Below, piece after piece: positions 37,321-46,955 of a stretch of 64,000 nt of DNA. The stretch is taken from the NCBI RefSeq assembly GCF_010726245.1, contig NZ_AP022561.1, positions 4,154,001 to 4,218,000 of the forward strand, in the 5' to 3' direction. The stretch comes from Mycolicibacterium aichiense (GTDB lineage: Bacteria > Actinomycetota > Actinomycetes > Mycobacteriales > Mycobacteriaceae). Both the position numbers and the translations under genes were made by a program. Each line of letters begins with the position of its first letter. The stretch's first letter is position 1. Under the pieces are notes generated by a model. The model made no database searches and was not told the origin of the DNA. It saw nothing but the letters and a program-made list of their open reading frames with translations.

Positions 37321-38298
37321 ATGACGCGTTTTCTGGCGCGCCGGCTGCTCAACTATGTGGTGCTGCTGGCCTTGGCGTCGTTTCTCACGTTCACGCTGAC
37401 GTCATTGACGTTCGCGCCGTTGAACAGTCTGATGCAACGCAATCCGCGTCCGCCGCAGGCTGTGATCGACGCCAAAGCCGCCGAACTCGATCTCGACAAG
37501 CCGATCCCTCTGCGCTACGCCCACTGGGTGGCCGGCGCGGTACGCGGTGATTTCGGCACGACCGTCACGGGGCAGCCGGTCTCCGACGAACTGGGCCGCC
37601 GCATCGGGGTCAGCCTGCGACTGCTGGTGATCGGCTCGGTACTGGGCACCGTGATCGGCGTCGTGGTCGGCGCCTGGGGTGCGATCAGGCAATATCGATT
37701 ATCCGATCGGGTGATCACTCTGCTGTCGTTGTTGGTGATCAGTACGCCGACGTTCGTCATCGCCAACTTGGCGATTTTGGCCGCGCTGCGGGTTAATTCG
37801 ATTCTCGGAGTGCACCTTTTCGAATACATCGGGGAGACCTCCCCGAACGCCGTCGGCGGCTCCTGGAATCAGTTCGTCGACCGGATGCAGCACCTGATCC
37901 TGCCCTCGGTCACGCTTGCGCTCGGCGCGATCGCCGGTTACAGCCGCTACCAACGTAATGCGATGCTCGACGTGCTGGGCCAGGACTTCATCCGCACTGC
38001 GCGGGCCAAGGGGCTCACCCGGCGCAAGGCGTTGTTCAAGCACGGGCTGCGGACCGCACTGATTCCGATGGCAACGCTGTTCGCCTACGGCGTCGCGGGT
38101 TTGGTCACCGGGGCAGTGTTCGTGGAGAAGATCTTCGGCTGGCATGGCATGGGCGAGTGGGTGGTCCAGGGCATAGCGACCCAGGACACGAACATCGTGG
38201 CGGCGATCACGGTGTTCTCCGGTGCGGTCGTGCTTCTGGCCGGGCTGCTGTCCGATGTCATCTACGCGATGCTCGATCCCCGGGTGAGGGTGACGTGA
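37321..38298 (+). CDS. oppB: Oligopeptide ABC importer permease OppB
   Basis: A 325-aa permease with six transmembrane helices. The cytoplasmic coupling loop GQDFIRTARAKGLTRRKALFKHGL is the EAA motif of DppB/OppB permeases. Length equals my recollection of M. tuberculosis OppB (Rv1283c). The ATG at 37321 gives the usual MTRFLARRLLNYVVLL start; upstream in-frame residues lie in the leader. It is first of four tightly linked genes (GTGA, ATGA and 10-bp spacing) divergent from the carbonic anhydrase side. Confidence 0.92.
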   Translation: MTRFLARRLLNYVVLLALASFLTFTLTSLTFAPLNSLMQRNPRPPQAVIDAKAAELDLDKPIPLRYAHWVAGAVRGDFGTTVTGQPVSDELGRRIGVSLRLLVIGSVLGTVIGVVVGAWGAIRQYRLSDRVITLLSLLVISTPTFVIANLAILAALRVNSILGVHLFEYIGETSPNAVGGSWNQFVDRMQHLILPSVTLALGAIAGYSRYQRNAMLDVLGQDFIRTARAKGLTRRKALFKHGLRTALIPMATLFAYGVAGLVTGAVFVEKIFGWHGMGEWVVQGIATQDTNIVAAITVFSGAVVLLAGLLSDVIYAMLDPRVRVT

Positions 38299-39227
38299 CC
38301 GAGACGACCGATAGCGCCCGCTCCGGTGTGAAGCCCGAGGAGTTCGCCTCGCGGCGAACACTGGTGCTGCGCCGCTTCGCCCGCAACCGGGGTGCGATGG
38401 CGTCGCTGGTGATCCTGGCCGTGCTGTTCATCGGGTGCTACGCCCTGCCGCCGCTATTGCCCTGGTCCTACACCGATCTCGACTTCTATGCGCTGCAGGA
38501 CCCACCCAGTGCCGACCACTGGTTCGGCACCAACGCATTGGGCCAAGACCTGTTCGCTCAGATCCTGCGCGGTATGCAGAAGTCGATGCTCATCGGCGTA
38601 TGTGTGGCGGTGATCTCGACCGGGATCGCCGCGACCGTCGGCTCCATCGCGGGTTACTTCGGCGGTTGGCGCGACCGGACGCTGATGTGGTTGGTGGACC
38701 TGCTGCTGGTTGTGCCGTCGTTCATCCTGATCGCGATCCTCACGCCGATCACCAAGAGCTCGGCCAACGTCATCTTGTTGATCGTCCTGCTGGCCGGGTT
38801 CAGCTGGATGGTGAGCTCGCGCATGGTGCGAGGCCTCACGATGAGCCTTCGGGAGCGCGAATTCGTCCAAGCCGCACGGTATATGGGCGTCTCGAGTCGG
38901 CGGATCATCACCCGTCACATCATCCCGAATGTGGCCTCGATCCTGATCATCGACGCCGCACTCAACGTGGCGGTGGCGATCCTCGCCGAAACCGGGCTGA
39001 GCTTCCTGGGTTTCGGCATCCAGCCACCCGATATCTCGCTCGGCACGTTGATCGCCGACGGCACCAAATCGGCGACGACGTTCCCGTGGGTGTTCCTGTT
39101 CCCCGCCGGTGTTCTGGTGCTGATCCTGGTGTGCGCCAACCTCACCGGGGACGGGCTGCGCGACGCGCTGGACCCCGGCAGCGCCACGCTGCGCCGCGGT
39201 CGCAGGAAGAAGAAGACGAAGCCATGA
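38295..39227 (+). CDS. oppC: Oligopeptide ABC importer permease OppC
   Basis: A 310-aa second permease. An N-terminal cytoplasmic leader is followed by six helices with the OppC/DppC features [19 protein letters not shown] near residue 75 and the coupling loop [23 protein letters not shown]. It ends in a strongly basic tail ([12 protein letters not shown]). The GTG start overlaps the oppB stop. It pairs with OppB to form the membrane channel. Confidence 0.92.
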   Translation: MTETTDSARSGVKPEEFASRRTLVLRRFARNRGAMASLVILAVLFIGCYALPPLLPWSYTDLDFYALQDPPSADHWFGTNALGQDLFAQILRGMQKSMLIGVCVAVISTGIAATVGSIAGYFGGWRDRTLMWLVDLLLVVPSFILIAILTPITKSSANVILLIVLLAGFSWMVSSRMVRGLTMSLREREFVQAARYMGVSSRRIITRHIIPNVASILIIDAALNVAVAILAETGLSFLGFGIQPPDISLGTLIADGTKSATTFPWVFLFPAGVLVLILVCANLTGDGLRDALDPGSATLRRGRRKKKTKP

Positions 39228-41074
39228 GCGAGGCTCTGCTGGAGGTCACCGACCTCGCGGTCAGCTTCCCCACCGACGGCGACGACCTGACCGCGGTGCG
39301 GGGCCTGACCTATCAGGTGCGCCCCGGCGAGGTCGTCGCGATGGTCGGCGAATCCGGGTCGGGCAAGTCCGCGGCGGCCATGGCCGTCATCGGCCTGCTC
39401 CCGGAGTATGCCGCCGTGTCGGGTTCGGTGCGGCTGTCCGGCCGGGAGCTGCTCGGCCTGTCCGACGCCGAGATGTCGAAGATCCGGGGGCGCCGCATCG
39501 GAACGGTGTTCCAGGACCCGATGTCGGCGCTGACCCCGGTCTACACCGTCGGCGACCAGATCGCCGAGGCCATCACCGTGCACCACCGCGACGTCGGCAA
39601 GCAGGCTGCGCGCACGCGCGCCGTCGAGCTGCTCGAGTTGGTGGGAATCGCCCAGCCGGAACGGCGGGCCCGGGCCTTTCCGCATGAGTTGTCCGGCGGT
39701 GAGCGCCAACGGGTGGTCATCGCGATCGCCATCGCCAATGATCCGGACCTGCTGATCTGTGACGAGCCGACAACCGCACTCGATGTGACCGTTCAGGCTC
39801 AGATCCTCGAGGTGCTCAAGACCGCCCGCGACGTCACCGGCGCGGGCGTGCTGATCATCACCCACGACCTGGGCGTGGTCGCGGAGTTCGCCGATCGGGC
39901 TCTGGTGATGTACGCCGGGCGCCCCGTCGAGGTCGCCTCGGTGGACGAACTGTATCGCGACCGTCGAATGCCCTATACCGCAGGACTATTGGGCTCCGTT
40001 CCACGCCTCGATTCGCCGCAGGGAACGCGACTGGTGCCCATTCCGGGGGCACCGCCCTCGCTGGTGGATGTGCCACCCGGCTGCCCGTTCAACCCGCGCT
40101 GTCCGCTGGCCATCGACGAGTGCCGCGCAGATGAACCGGCACTGGTGCCCGTCGACCCGGCATCCGCAGGCCACCTGGCGGCATGCATCCGCACCGACCA
40201 GGTCACCGGCCGCACCGCGGCCGAGATTTACGGCGTGTCCACTCAGCCGGTGGCCGTCGACGACTCCGCGGAACCGGCGCCGGTGATCACGGTGCGGGAC
40301 CTGGTGAAGACCTATCGGCTGACCAAAGGCGTGGTGTTCCGCCGCACCATCGGCGAGGTTCGCGCTGTCGACGGCCTCAGCTTCGACCTGATGCGCGGGC
40401 AGACCCTGGGCATTGTCGGCGAGTCCGGCTCCGGCAAATCCACCACGCTGCACCAGATCCTCGACCTGGCGGCGCCGGAGTCCGGCTCCATCGAGGTTCT
40501 GGGCAATGACGTCGCCACCCTGACAGCCGCCCGGCGCCGGGAACTGCGCCGCGATCTGCAGGTGGTGTTCCAGGATCCGGTGGCATCCCTCGACCCCCGG
40601 CTGCCGGTGTTCGAACTGCTGGCTGAACCGTTGCGCGCCAATGGTTTCGATAAGACGAGCAGTGACACGCGGGTTGCCGAACTGCTCGAGATCGTCGGGC
40701 TTCGTCGCGCCGACGCCAGCCGCTACCCCAGTGAGTTCTCCGGCGGCCAGAAGCAGCGGATCGGCATCGCCCGGGCATTGGCGCTCCAGCCCAAGATTCT
40801 GGCGCTCGACGAACCGGTGTCGGCGCTGGATGTGTCCATTCAGGCGGGCATCATCAACCTGCTGCTGGACCTGCAGCGCGAGTTCGACCTGTCCTATCTG
40901 TTCGTCTCGCACGATCTGTCGGTGGTCAAGCATCTCGCCCATCGCATCGTCGTGATGTACCGCGGGGCGATGGTGGAGTACGGCGATGCCGACGACATCT
41001 TCGCCAACCCGCAGCACGACTACACCAGAAAGTTGCTGGCCGCTATCCCGCAACCGGATCCCACTCGCAGTTAG
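39224..41074 (+). CDS. oppD: Oligopeptide importer ATPase, fused OppDF-type
   Basis: A 616-aa protein with two complete nucleotide-binding domains. The first (1-265) has [16 protein letters not shown] and DEPTTALD, followed by the OppD C-terminal cysteine cluster region ([14 protein letters not shown], then AAC) that in related ATPases holds an iron-sulfur cluster. The second (about 345-600) has [17 protein letters not shown] and DEPVSALD. One polypeptide therefore supplies both ATP sites, as in M. tuberculosis OppD (Rv1281c, about 612 aa by memory). ATGA overlap with oppC. Confidence 0.93.
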   Translation: MSEALLEVTDLAVSFPTDGDDLTAVRGLTYQVRPGEVVAMVGESGSGKSAAAMAVIGLLPEYAAVSGSVRLSGRELLGLSDAEMSKIRGRRIGTVFQDPMSALTPVYTVGDQIAEAITVHHRDVGKQAARTRAVELLELVGIAQPERRARAFPHELSGGERQRVVIAIAIANDPDLLICDEPTTALDVTVQAQILEVLKTARDVTGAGVLIITHDLGVVAEFADRALVMYAGRPVEVASVDELYRDRRMPYTAGLLGSVPRLDSPQGTRLVPIPGAPPSLVDVPPGCPFNPRCPLAIDECRADEPALVPVDPASAGHLAACIRTDQVTGRTAAEIYGVSTQPVAVDDSAEPAPVITVRDLVKTYRLTKGVVFRRTIGEVRAVDGLSFDLMRGQTLGIVGESGSGKSTTLHQILDLAAPESGSIEVLGNDVATLTAARRRELRRDLQVVFQDPVASLDPRLPVFELLAEPLRANGFDKTSSDTRVAELLEIVGLRRADASRYPSEFSGGQKQRIGIARALALQPKILALDEPVSALDVSIQAGIINLLLDLQREFDLSYLFVSHDLSVVKHLAHRIVVMYRGAMVEYGDADDIFANPQHDYTRKLLAAIPQPDPTRS

Positions 41075-41084
41075 CATCAGTGGC

Positions 41085-42770
41085 GTGACCCGATCGATCC
41101 GCCGGAGCGCCGGCCGAATTGCAGTGCTGGCAGTCGTGGCAAGTCTGGTGGTGGCGGGCTGCTCAGGCAGCAAGCGCGACGTCCCCTCGGCCGGCGGCAA
41201 CGCCGAGCTCGGCTCGACCAGCGATATCAATCCGCAGGACCCGGCCACCTTGCAGCCGGGCGGCAATCTGCGACTGGCGTTGTCGTCGTTCCCGTCGAAC
41301 TGGAACACACTGAACATCGATGGCAATGAGGCCGACACCGGCGCGATCCTGCGGCCCACCATGCCGCGCGCGTTCGTCATCGCCGCCGACGGTTCGATGA
41401 AGGTCAACACCGACTACTTCACCAACGTGGAGCTGACCGGCACCGACCCGCAGGTGGTCACCTACACCATCAACCCCAAGGCCGTCTGGTCCGACGGAAC
41501 CCCGATCACCTGGGAGGACATCGCCTCCCAGATCAACGCGACCAGCGGCAAGGACAAGGCCTTCGCGATCGCCTCACCCAACGGCAGCGATCGGGTCGCA
41601 TCGGTCACCAAGGGTGTCGACGACCGGCAGGCCGTCATCACCTTCGCCAAGCATTACGCCGAATGGCGAGGCATGTTCGCAGGCAACACCATGCTGCTGC
41701 CCAAGGCCATGACTGCCAACCCTGACGTGTTCAACAAGGGACAACTCAACGGTCCGGGACCGTCGGCAGGACCGTTCCTGATCTCGTCACTGGACCGCAC
41801 CGCCCAGCGGATCGTGCTGACCCGCAACCCGAAATGGTGGGGCACTGCGCCGGTGTTGGACTCGTTCACCTTCCTGGTGCTCGATGACGCGGCGAGACTG
41901 CCTGCGCTGCAGAACAACACGATCGATGCCACCGGTCTGGGCTCGCTGGACGAACTGACCATCGCCCGGCGCACTGCCGGCATCTCGATCCGGCGATCGC
42001 CGGGTCTGAGCTGGTATCACTTCACCTTCAACGGCGCGCCCGGCTCCATCCTCTCGGACAAGGCGCTGCGGCTGGCCGTCTCCAAGGGTATCGACCGTCA
42101 GGCGATTGCCGATGTGACCCAACGCGGTTTGGTCGACAAACCCGTTCCGCTGAACAACCACATCTTCGTGGCGGGCCAGCAGGGCTACCAGGACAACAGC
42201 GAAGTGATCGCCTTCAACCCGGAGAAGGCCAAACAAGAACTCGATGCCCTCGGCTGGAAACAGGCCGGGCAGTTCCGGGAGAAGGACGGCAAACAGCTGG
42301 TCATTCGCGACGTCCTCTACGACGCGCAGACCACCAGGCAGGTAGCCCTCGTCGCACAGAACAGCCTCGCCCAGATCGGGGTGAATCTGCAGATCGATGC
42401 CAAGCCCGGCAACGGGTTCTTCACCAACCACATCATCCCCGGCGACTTCGACATCGCTCAATTCTCCTGGGTGGGTGATGCTTTCGCGTTGTGCTGCCTG
42501 AACCAGATCTACACCACCGGAGCCGAGAGCAACTTCGGCAAGATCAGCAGCCCCGATATCGACGCCAAGGTCGAGCAAGTCCTCAACGAACTCGACCCGG
42601 ATAAGGCCCGCGGCCTGGCCAACGATGTGGACAAGCTGATCTTCGGCGAGGGGTTCAGCCTGCCGTTGTTCCAGTCCGCGGGCAACGTCGCGGTGCGCAG
42701 CAACCTGGCCAACTACGGGCCGGCCGGGTTGGGCGACCTGAACTACACCGCAATAGGATTCATGAAGTAA
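41085..42770 (+). CDS. oppA: Oligopeptide-binding lipoprotein OppA
   Basis: A 561-aa substrate-binding lipoprotein of family 5 (SBP_bac_5). The GTG at 41085 gives a signal peptide with lipobox VVAGC and Cys26. The domain shows the family pattern YTINPKAVWSDGTPITWEDI and, near residue 320, ALRLAVSKGIDRQAI. It captures peptides outside the membrane for OppBCD. It starts 10 bp after oppD and its last 11 bp overlap the convergent hydrolase gene. Confidence 0.92.
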   Translation: MTRSIRRSAGRIAVLAVVASLVVAGCSGSKRDVPSAGGNAELGSTSDINPQDPATLQPGGNLRLALSSFPSNWNTLNIDGNEADTGAILRPTMPRAFVIAADGSMKVNTDYFTNVELTGTDPQVVTYTINPKAVWSDGTPITWEDIASQINATSGKDKAFAIASPNGSDRVASVTKGVDDRQAVITFAKHYAEWRGMFAGNTMLLPKAMTANPDVFNKGQLNGPGPSAGPFLISSLDRTAQRIVLTRNPKWWGTAPVLDSFTFLVLDDAARLPALQNNTIDATGLGSLDELTIARRTAGISIRRSPGLSWYHFTFNGAPGSILSDKALRLAVSKGIDRQAIADVTQRGLVDKPVPLNNHIFVAGQQGYQDNSEVIAFNPEKAKQELDALGWKQAGQFREKDGKQLVIRDVLYDAQTTRQVALVAQNSLAQIGVNLQIDAKPGNGFFTNHIIPGDFDIAQFSWVGDAFALCCLNQIYTTGAESNFGKISSPDIDAKVEQVLNELDPDKARGLANDVDKLIFGEGFSLPLFQSAGNVAVRSNLANYGPAGLGDLNYTAIGFMK

Positions 42771-44031
42771 CGGGCTTGGGGATAGTCCGGGCCACCGCGC
42801 GCGGAAGCGCTGCGGGCAGCACCGCCTCGACCCGAGCGGCCACCTCCAACGCAGACACCATCAGCCGCACCGCGGGGACGCTCGGCATCCCGTCGAGCTC
42901 TGCCTCCTGTCCCCGCAGGGTATCGATCCGACCGATGGCTGCCGCCTCGGCGATTCGCAGCGCTGCCCGCTCCTTGGTGTCGAGCACGCTGTGGCCGGTG
43001 GTCGGTAGTCGTACCAGCACCGAGCCGGGAATCAACTCGGCGATGCGATCGGCGACCGCGGGCGGCGTGATCAGGTCGCGTCCGCCGGAGACGACCACGG
43101 TGGGCCAGGTGAACTTCGGCATCTCCGCAACCAGGTCGAACGGTTCGGCCTCGAACCGCGTCGCCTCGCCGGCGGCGAACTCGCGCATGGCCACAGCCGG
43201 ATCCAGCGGCAGACCGTCCGGATCGGCCGCGTAGTTGAGCTCGCGATAGCCGATCCGTCCGACCAGGTCGCTCTCGTTGCGGTACGGCGCTTTTCGGTTC
43301 ACCATCAGATCCCCGAAGTGACCCATCGCCGTCCAGACCAGGTTGCGGCCGGCCAGCAGCAGGTCCAACTGCCGGTCCAGCAGTCGCGCGCCACCGAATC
43401 CGTACACGGTGGCGGCCAGCTGCGCCCCGGCCGGGGTCATCACGCCCTCGTCGGCCAGCCGGCGGACCTTGTCCGCCAGTTCCTCGGTGTCGGGATGCCT
43501 GCCGTGCCACAGCACGCTGCGCACGGTCTGGCGGACCACCTCGATGTCGTCGCCGGCCAGCAGCGGCGAATCCAAGATCATCGCGAACACCCGAGACGGG
43601 TGGCGCACCCCGACCCCGGCGGCGACATATGTCCCGTAGGACGTGCCGTAGATGACGGCGCTGTCCACCTGGGCGTCGTCGAGCACGGCGGCGACATCGT
43701 CCACCACCTGCTCGATGGTCAGCGCCTCGGGCGGCAGGTCGGCGCCGTTGTCGTCGTGGCGGGACATCCCGATGCCCCGGTGTTCGATCATGATCACGTC
43801 GAGGCCCTCGGCGGCGGCCCGGCGGCGCAGGCCCCGGTAGAGCGCGATCGAGGCCGCACCGGGCCCACCGGGGATGATGACCAGCGGATGTCGGGTCTTG
43901 CGGCCGGTGCGCACGTAATACAGGTCGAACTCGTCGGATCCGGTCGCCGTGACCGGGCGGCGGATCGGCCGAACTCCGGGCAGCGCCGCGAGTTTCTCGT
44001 GGGCGCGGCGGCGCTTCTCGTTCAGAGTCAT
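42760..44031 (-). CDS. Alpha/beta hydrolase, S33 peptidase-like
   Basis: A 423-aa alpha/beta hydrolase close to prolyl-aminopeptidase-like S33 proteins. The oxyanion motif PGGPGAAS is near residue 54, the nucleophile elbow GTSYGT near 130, the acid in SGGRDLITP and the histidine in TTGHSVL. A cap domain lies between about 180 and 290. It has no signal peptide, so is probably cytosolic. A peptide substrate would fit its place next to the peptide importer, with which it overlaps tail-to-tail by 11 bp, but this is inference. Confidence 0.82.
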   Translation of the reverse strand: MTLNEKRRRAHEKLAALPGVRPIRRPVTATGSDEFDLYYVRTGRKTRHPLVIIPGGPGAASIALYRGLRRRAAAEGLDVIMIEHRGIGMSRHDDNGADLPPEALTIEQVVDDVAAVLDDAQVDSAVIYGTSYGTYVAAGVGVRHPSRVFAMILDSPLLAGDDIEVVRQTVRSVLWHGRHPDTEELADKVRRLADEGVMTPAGAQLAATVYGFGGARLLDRQLDLLLAGRNLVWTAMGHFGDLMVNRKAPYRNESDLVGRIGYRELNYAADPDGLPLDPAVAMREFAAGEATRFEAEPFDLVAEMPKFTWPTVVVSGGRDLITPPAVADRIAELIPGSVLVRLPTTGHSVLDTKERAALRIAEAAAIGRIDTLRGQEAELDGMPSVPAVRLMVSALEVAARVEAVLPAALPRAVARTIPKPVTS

Positions 44032-44160
44032 CGCCGCCGGCCTGTCATGCCGTCGATTCTGCCTCGCCGGGCGCGGGAATGGAATGCGCCGTCGCGCTCC
44101 TTAGGTTCGGGGTGAGTCAAAGCAGTGCTTGCCGACGCGGCTCCGGCGTAGAACGAAACC

Positions 44161-45408
44161 ATGACCACAGTGCAGCCTGTCAACCGTATCCTGCCCGGCA
44201 CCGCAGAGTTCGATGATCTGCTGAATCAGATCCGATCCGGCGCCAGGGACCGAGACCTCAACGACGAGAACCCCTTTGACCAAGTCAGCGCGCTCAAGCA
44301 GGCCGGCTTCGGCACCTTGCGACTACCGATCGACCTCGGTGGATCGAACTTCACTGTCCGTCAGCTATTTTCGACCGTCATCGATGTGGCCGCTGCGGAT
44401 CCCATTGTGGCACATATCTTCCGGACCCATTTCTGGTTCGTGGAGGAACGACTTCGCACCCTCTCCGGAGGGCAGGAGCGAAGCGACTCGGGAAATAGCG
44501 AGGAGCCGCGGTCACGGCAGTGGCTGGCCACGGTCGCCGACGGTCACATAGTGGGCAACGCCTTCAGCGAGAAAGGCTCGAACGCCGTCGGCAGCCTGGT
44601 GTTCAACACCCGGTTGCTGCCCGTGCCCGGCGGCTATCGGCTGACCGGCGAGAAGTACTACAGCACCGGGACGCTGTTCGCCGACTATCTGACCGTCACC
44701 GCGACCACCGACCACGACTCGGTGGCCACCGTCATCGTGCCCGCCGACCGGGACGGCGTTCGGCTGGTGGACGACTGGGACGGCTTCGGCCAGCGCCGGA
44801 CCGGTACCGGGACCACCGTCTTCACCGGCGTCGACGTCGCGCCCGACGAAATTCTGACCGACACCCCGTACGACGCCGAGCCGGTGCCGACCGTGCAGTA
44901 CGCGGCACTGCAGCTCTACATCCATGCCGTTGTCGCCGGTGTGCTCCAGTCGATCGTCGACGACGGCGCCGAGCTGCTGCGCTCGCGCGCCCGCAGCTTC
45001 AGCCACGCGCTGACCGAGCGTCCGGTCGACGATCCGCTGTATCAGCGTCAGCTCGGCGAGCTGGCCAGCACCGCTTACATCGCGCGGGCGGCCGTGCTGG
45101 ACGCGGCGTCTGCCATCGAGGCGGCGACAGACTCGGTGCAAGACGGCGTGCCCGACGCCGCTCAGGCGGCTGACGCGCAGCTCAAGGTCGCCAAGGTGAA
45201 GGTCCACCTCGACGCCGTCGCACTGGACGCGGCCACCCGGCTGCTCGAGCTCGGCGGGGCCAGCGCGGCCAGCCGTCAGCGCAATCTGGACCGGCACTGG
45301 CGCAACATCCGCACCATCACCCTGCACAACCCGGTTGCCTACAAGGCCCGGGTGGTCGGCCAGAACCTGCTGCACGGCACGCCGATCCCCGCGAACGCCT
45401 ACTTCTGA
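44161..45408 (+). CDS. DszC/SfnB-like flavin-dependent monooxygenase
   Basis: A 415-aa member of the acyl-CoA-dehydrogenase fold that works as a flavin-dependent monooxygenase rather than a dehydrogenase. Features: FGTLRLPIDLGGSNFTVRQLF, AFSEKGSNAVGSLVF, the DGVRLVDDWDGFGQRRTGTG segment and the C-terminal HWRNIRTITLHNPVAYKARVVG, typical of DszC/SfnB/dibenzothiophene-monooxygenase relatives. Likely role: oxygenation of an organosulfur or amine compound with FMNH2 supplied by a reductase not seen nearby. The next gene is a DszA/NtaA-type monooxygenase in the same operon, supporting sulfur scavenging. Confidence 0.82.
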   Translation: MTTVQPVNRILPGTAEFDDLLNQIRSGARDRDLNDENPFDQVSALKQAGFGTLRLPIDLGGSNFTVRQLFSTVIDVAAADPIVAHIFRTHFWFVEERLRTLSGGQERSDSGNSEEPRSRQWLATVADGHIVGNAFSEKGSNAVGSLVFNTRLLPVPGGYRLTGEKYYSTGTLFADYLTVTATTDHDSVATVIVPADRDGVRLVDDWDGFGQRRTGTGTTVFTGVDVAPDEILTDTPYDAEPVPTVQYAALQLYIHAVVAGVLQSIVDDGAELLRSRARSFSHALTERPVDDPLYQRQLGELASTAYIARAAVLDAASAIEAATDSVQDGVPDAAQAADAQLKVAKVKVHLDAVALDAATRLLELGGASAASRQRNLDRHWRNIRTITLHNPVAYKARVVGQNLLHGTPIPANAYF

Positions 45409-45418
45409 TCCCTCTTTC

Positions 45419-45481
45419 GCCCAACCGACATGTCGCCGCGAAAGCGCGAGCAGACCCCCACATTTCGTCGATCTCGACGTA
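45419..45481 (+). repeat. Dispersed intergenic repeat, copy B
   Basis: GCCCAACCGAC, then CGCCGCGAAAG, CGAG, a variable middle, and CGTCGATCTCGACGT. The blocks and spacing match copy A on the opposite strand at 26823-26886. This copy sits inside the DszC-like/DszA-like operon and ends 15 bp before the ATG of the second gene, so it may form structure in the mRNA. Confidence 0.65.
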
Positions 45482-45496
45482 CCTGAAGGACACCTC

Positions 45497-46864
45497 ATGA
45501 CCCGGCAACTGCACCTCGGTGGCTTCCAGATCGCCTCCCAGGTCACCCATTCACATGCCGCGTGGCGGCATCCGGCCAGCGACACCGGCTTCCTCACCCC
45601 GGAGTACTACCACCGCATCGGGCGCATCCTGGAGCGCGGCAAGTTCGACTTCCTGTTCTTCGCCGACCTGCTGGCCGCGCCGGTCCGGTTCGGTGACGGA
45701 ATCGCCGAGCCGCTGCGGCGCGGCACTCAAGCCACTGCCACCCTGGACCCGTCGATCGTGGCCGCCAGTATCGCGGCCGTCACGTCGAAGCTGGGATTGG
45801 CAATCACCAAATCCGCCACCTATTTTCATCCGTACGAGCTGGCGCGGATCTTCGCGAGCCTCGATCACATCACCCGCGGACGCGTGGCGTGGAACATCGT
45901 GACATCGCTGACCCAAGGAGAGGCGCAGAACTTCGGCCACGACGAGCACCTCGGTCACGAGTTCCGGTACGAGCGGGCCGACGAGTTCGTCCGGACCACC
46001 CTCGAATTGTGGTCGAGCTGGGAACCCGACGCGCTGGTCCTGGACAAAGAGTCCGGGGTGTTCGCCGACCCTGACCGGATCAGGCACGTCGATCACAACG
46101 GTCGCTATTTCCGCTCCCGCGGGCCGCTGAATGTGCCGCACTCCCCGCAGGGCAGGCCGGTGTTGATCCAGGCCGGGTCGTCGAGTACCGGCCGGGACTT
46201 CGCGGCGCGGTGGGCGGAGGCGATCTTCGAGATCGACCCGACTCCCGAAGGCCGGCGGGCCTACTACGACGACATCAAGTCGCGCGCAGAGACCTTCGGC
46301 CGCAACCCCGACACGGTGCTGATCTTCCCGGCATTCATCCCGTTCATCGGCGAGACCGAGTCCATCGCTCGGGAGAAGCAGGCCTATCACAACGAGCTCG
46401 CCGACCCGATCTCCGGGCTGATCACACTGAGCGTCCATACCGACCACGACTTCTCCGGCTACGACCTGGACGCCCCGGTCGAAGACGTCCAAGTCAGCGG
46501 TACCCAAGGACTTTTCGACGCGGTCCGCCGCGTGGCCAAACGCGACAGCCTGACCCTGCGCGATATCGGCGCCTGGTATGCGCAGGGTGTGCTGCTGCCG
46601 CAGTTCGTCGGCACCGCGGCGCAGGTCGCCGACCAGATCGAGGAATCGTTTCATGCCGGGGAGGCCGACGGATTCATGGTGTCCTCGGCGGCGACGCCAG
46701 GGACTTTCAACGATTTCGTCGACTCGGTGGTCCCCGAGTTGCAGCGTCGCGGGCTGTTCCGCACCGAGTACACCGGCACGACACTGCGCGAGCATCTCGG
46801 GCTGGGCGATGCCGCCGATGCGAACGTGGGAGCTCTGAGCCCACCCTTGCCTGTCGCAGGCTGA
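45497..46864 (+). CDS. NtaA/SnaA/DszA-type FMNH2-dependent monooxygenase
   Basis: A 455-aa luciferase-fold monooxygenase. Family landmarks: THSHAAWRHP, YYHRIGRILERGKFDFLFFAD at the N-terminus, ITRGRVAWNIVTSLTQGEAQNFG, RGPLNVPHSPQGRPVLIQAGSS and the C-terminal GTAAQVADQIEESF. Enzymes of this group oxygenate sulfones, nitrilotriacetate or related compounds with FMNH2. Together with the DszC-like gene it suggests use of an organosulfur source. GAAGGA precedes the ATG at 45497. It may be read from the same mRNA as the gene before it (88-bp gap). Confidence 0.88.
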   Translation: MTRQLHLGGFQIASQVTHSHAAWRHPASDTGFLTPEYYHRIGRILERGKFDFLFFADLLAAPVRFGDGIAEPLRRGTQATATLDPSIVAASIAAVTSKLGLAITKSATYFHPYELARIFASLDHITRGRVAWNIVTSLTQGEAQNFGHDEHLGHEFRYERADEFVRTTLELWSSWEPDALVLDKESGVFADPDRIRHVDHNGRYFRSRGPLNVPHSPQGRPVLIQAGSSSTGRDFAARWAEAIFEIDPTPEGRRAYYDDIKSRAETFGRNPDTVLIFPAFIPFIGETESIAREKQAYHNELADPISGLITLSVHTDHDFSGYDLDAPVEDVQVSGTQGLFDAVRRVAKRDSLTLRDIGAWYAQGVLLPQFVGTAAQVADQIEESFHAGEADGFMVSSAATPGTFNDFVDSVVPELQRRGLFRTEYTGTTLREHLGLGDAADANVGALSPPLPVAG

Positions 46865-46955
46865 GGTCCCCAGTGTCAGGGAACAAAGTCACCAGCTGAC
46901 CCGGTGACGTATTGCCCGCTGCCGTGGCGTCGTACGTTCATGGTGGGAGCAGATC

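Noticed and set aside
38435..39223. N-terminal extension of the OppD frame by 263 residues
   Set aside because: The extension is the wrong frame of oppC. The ATG at 39224 overlaps the oppC stop and begins a normal ABC ATPase.
42760..42770. Overlap of oppA and the hydrolase as a sign of frameshift or pseudogene
   Set aside because: Both proteins have complete family ends; short convergent overlaps recur in this window (22425-22480, 28502-28505, 54802-54805).
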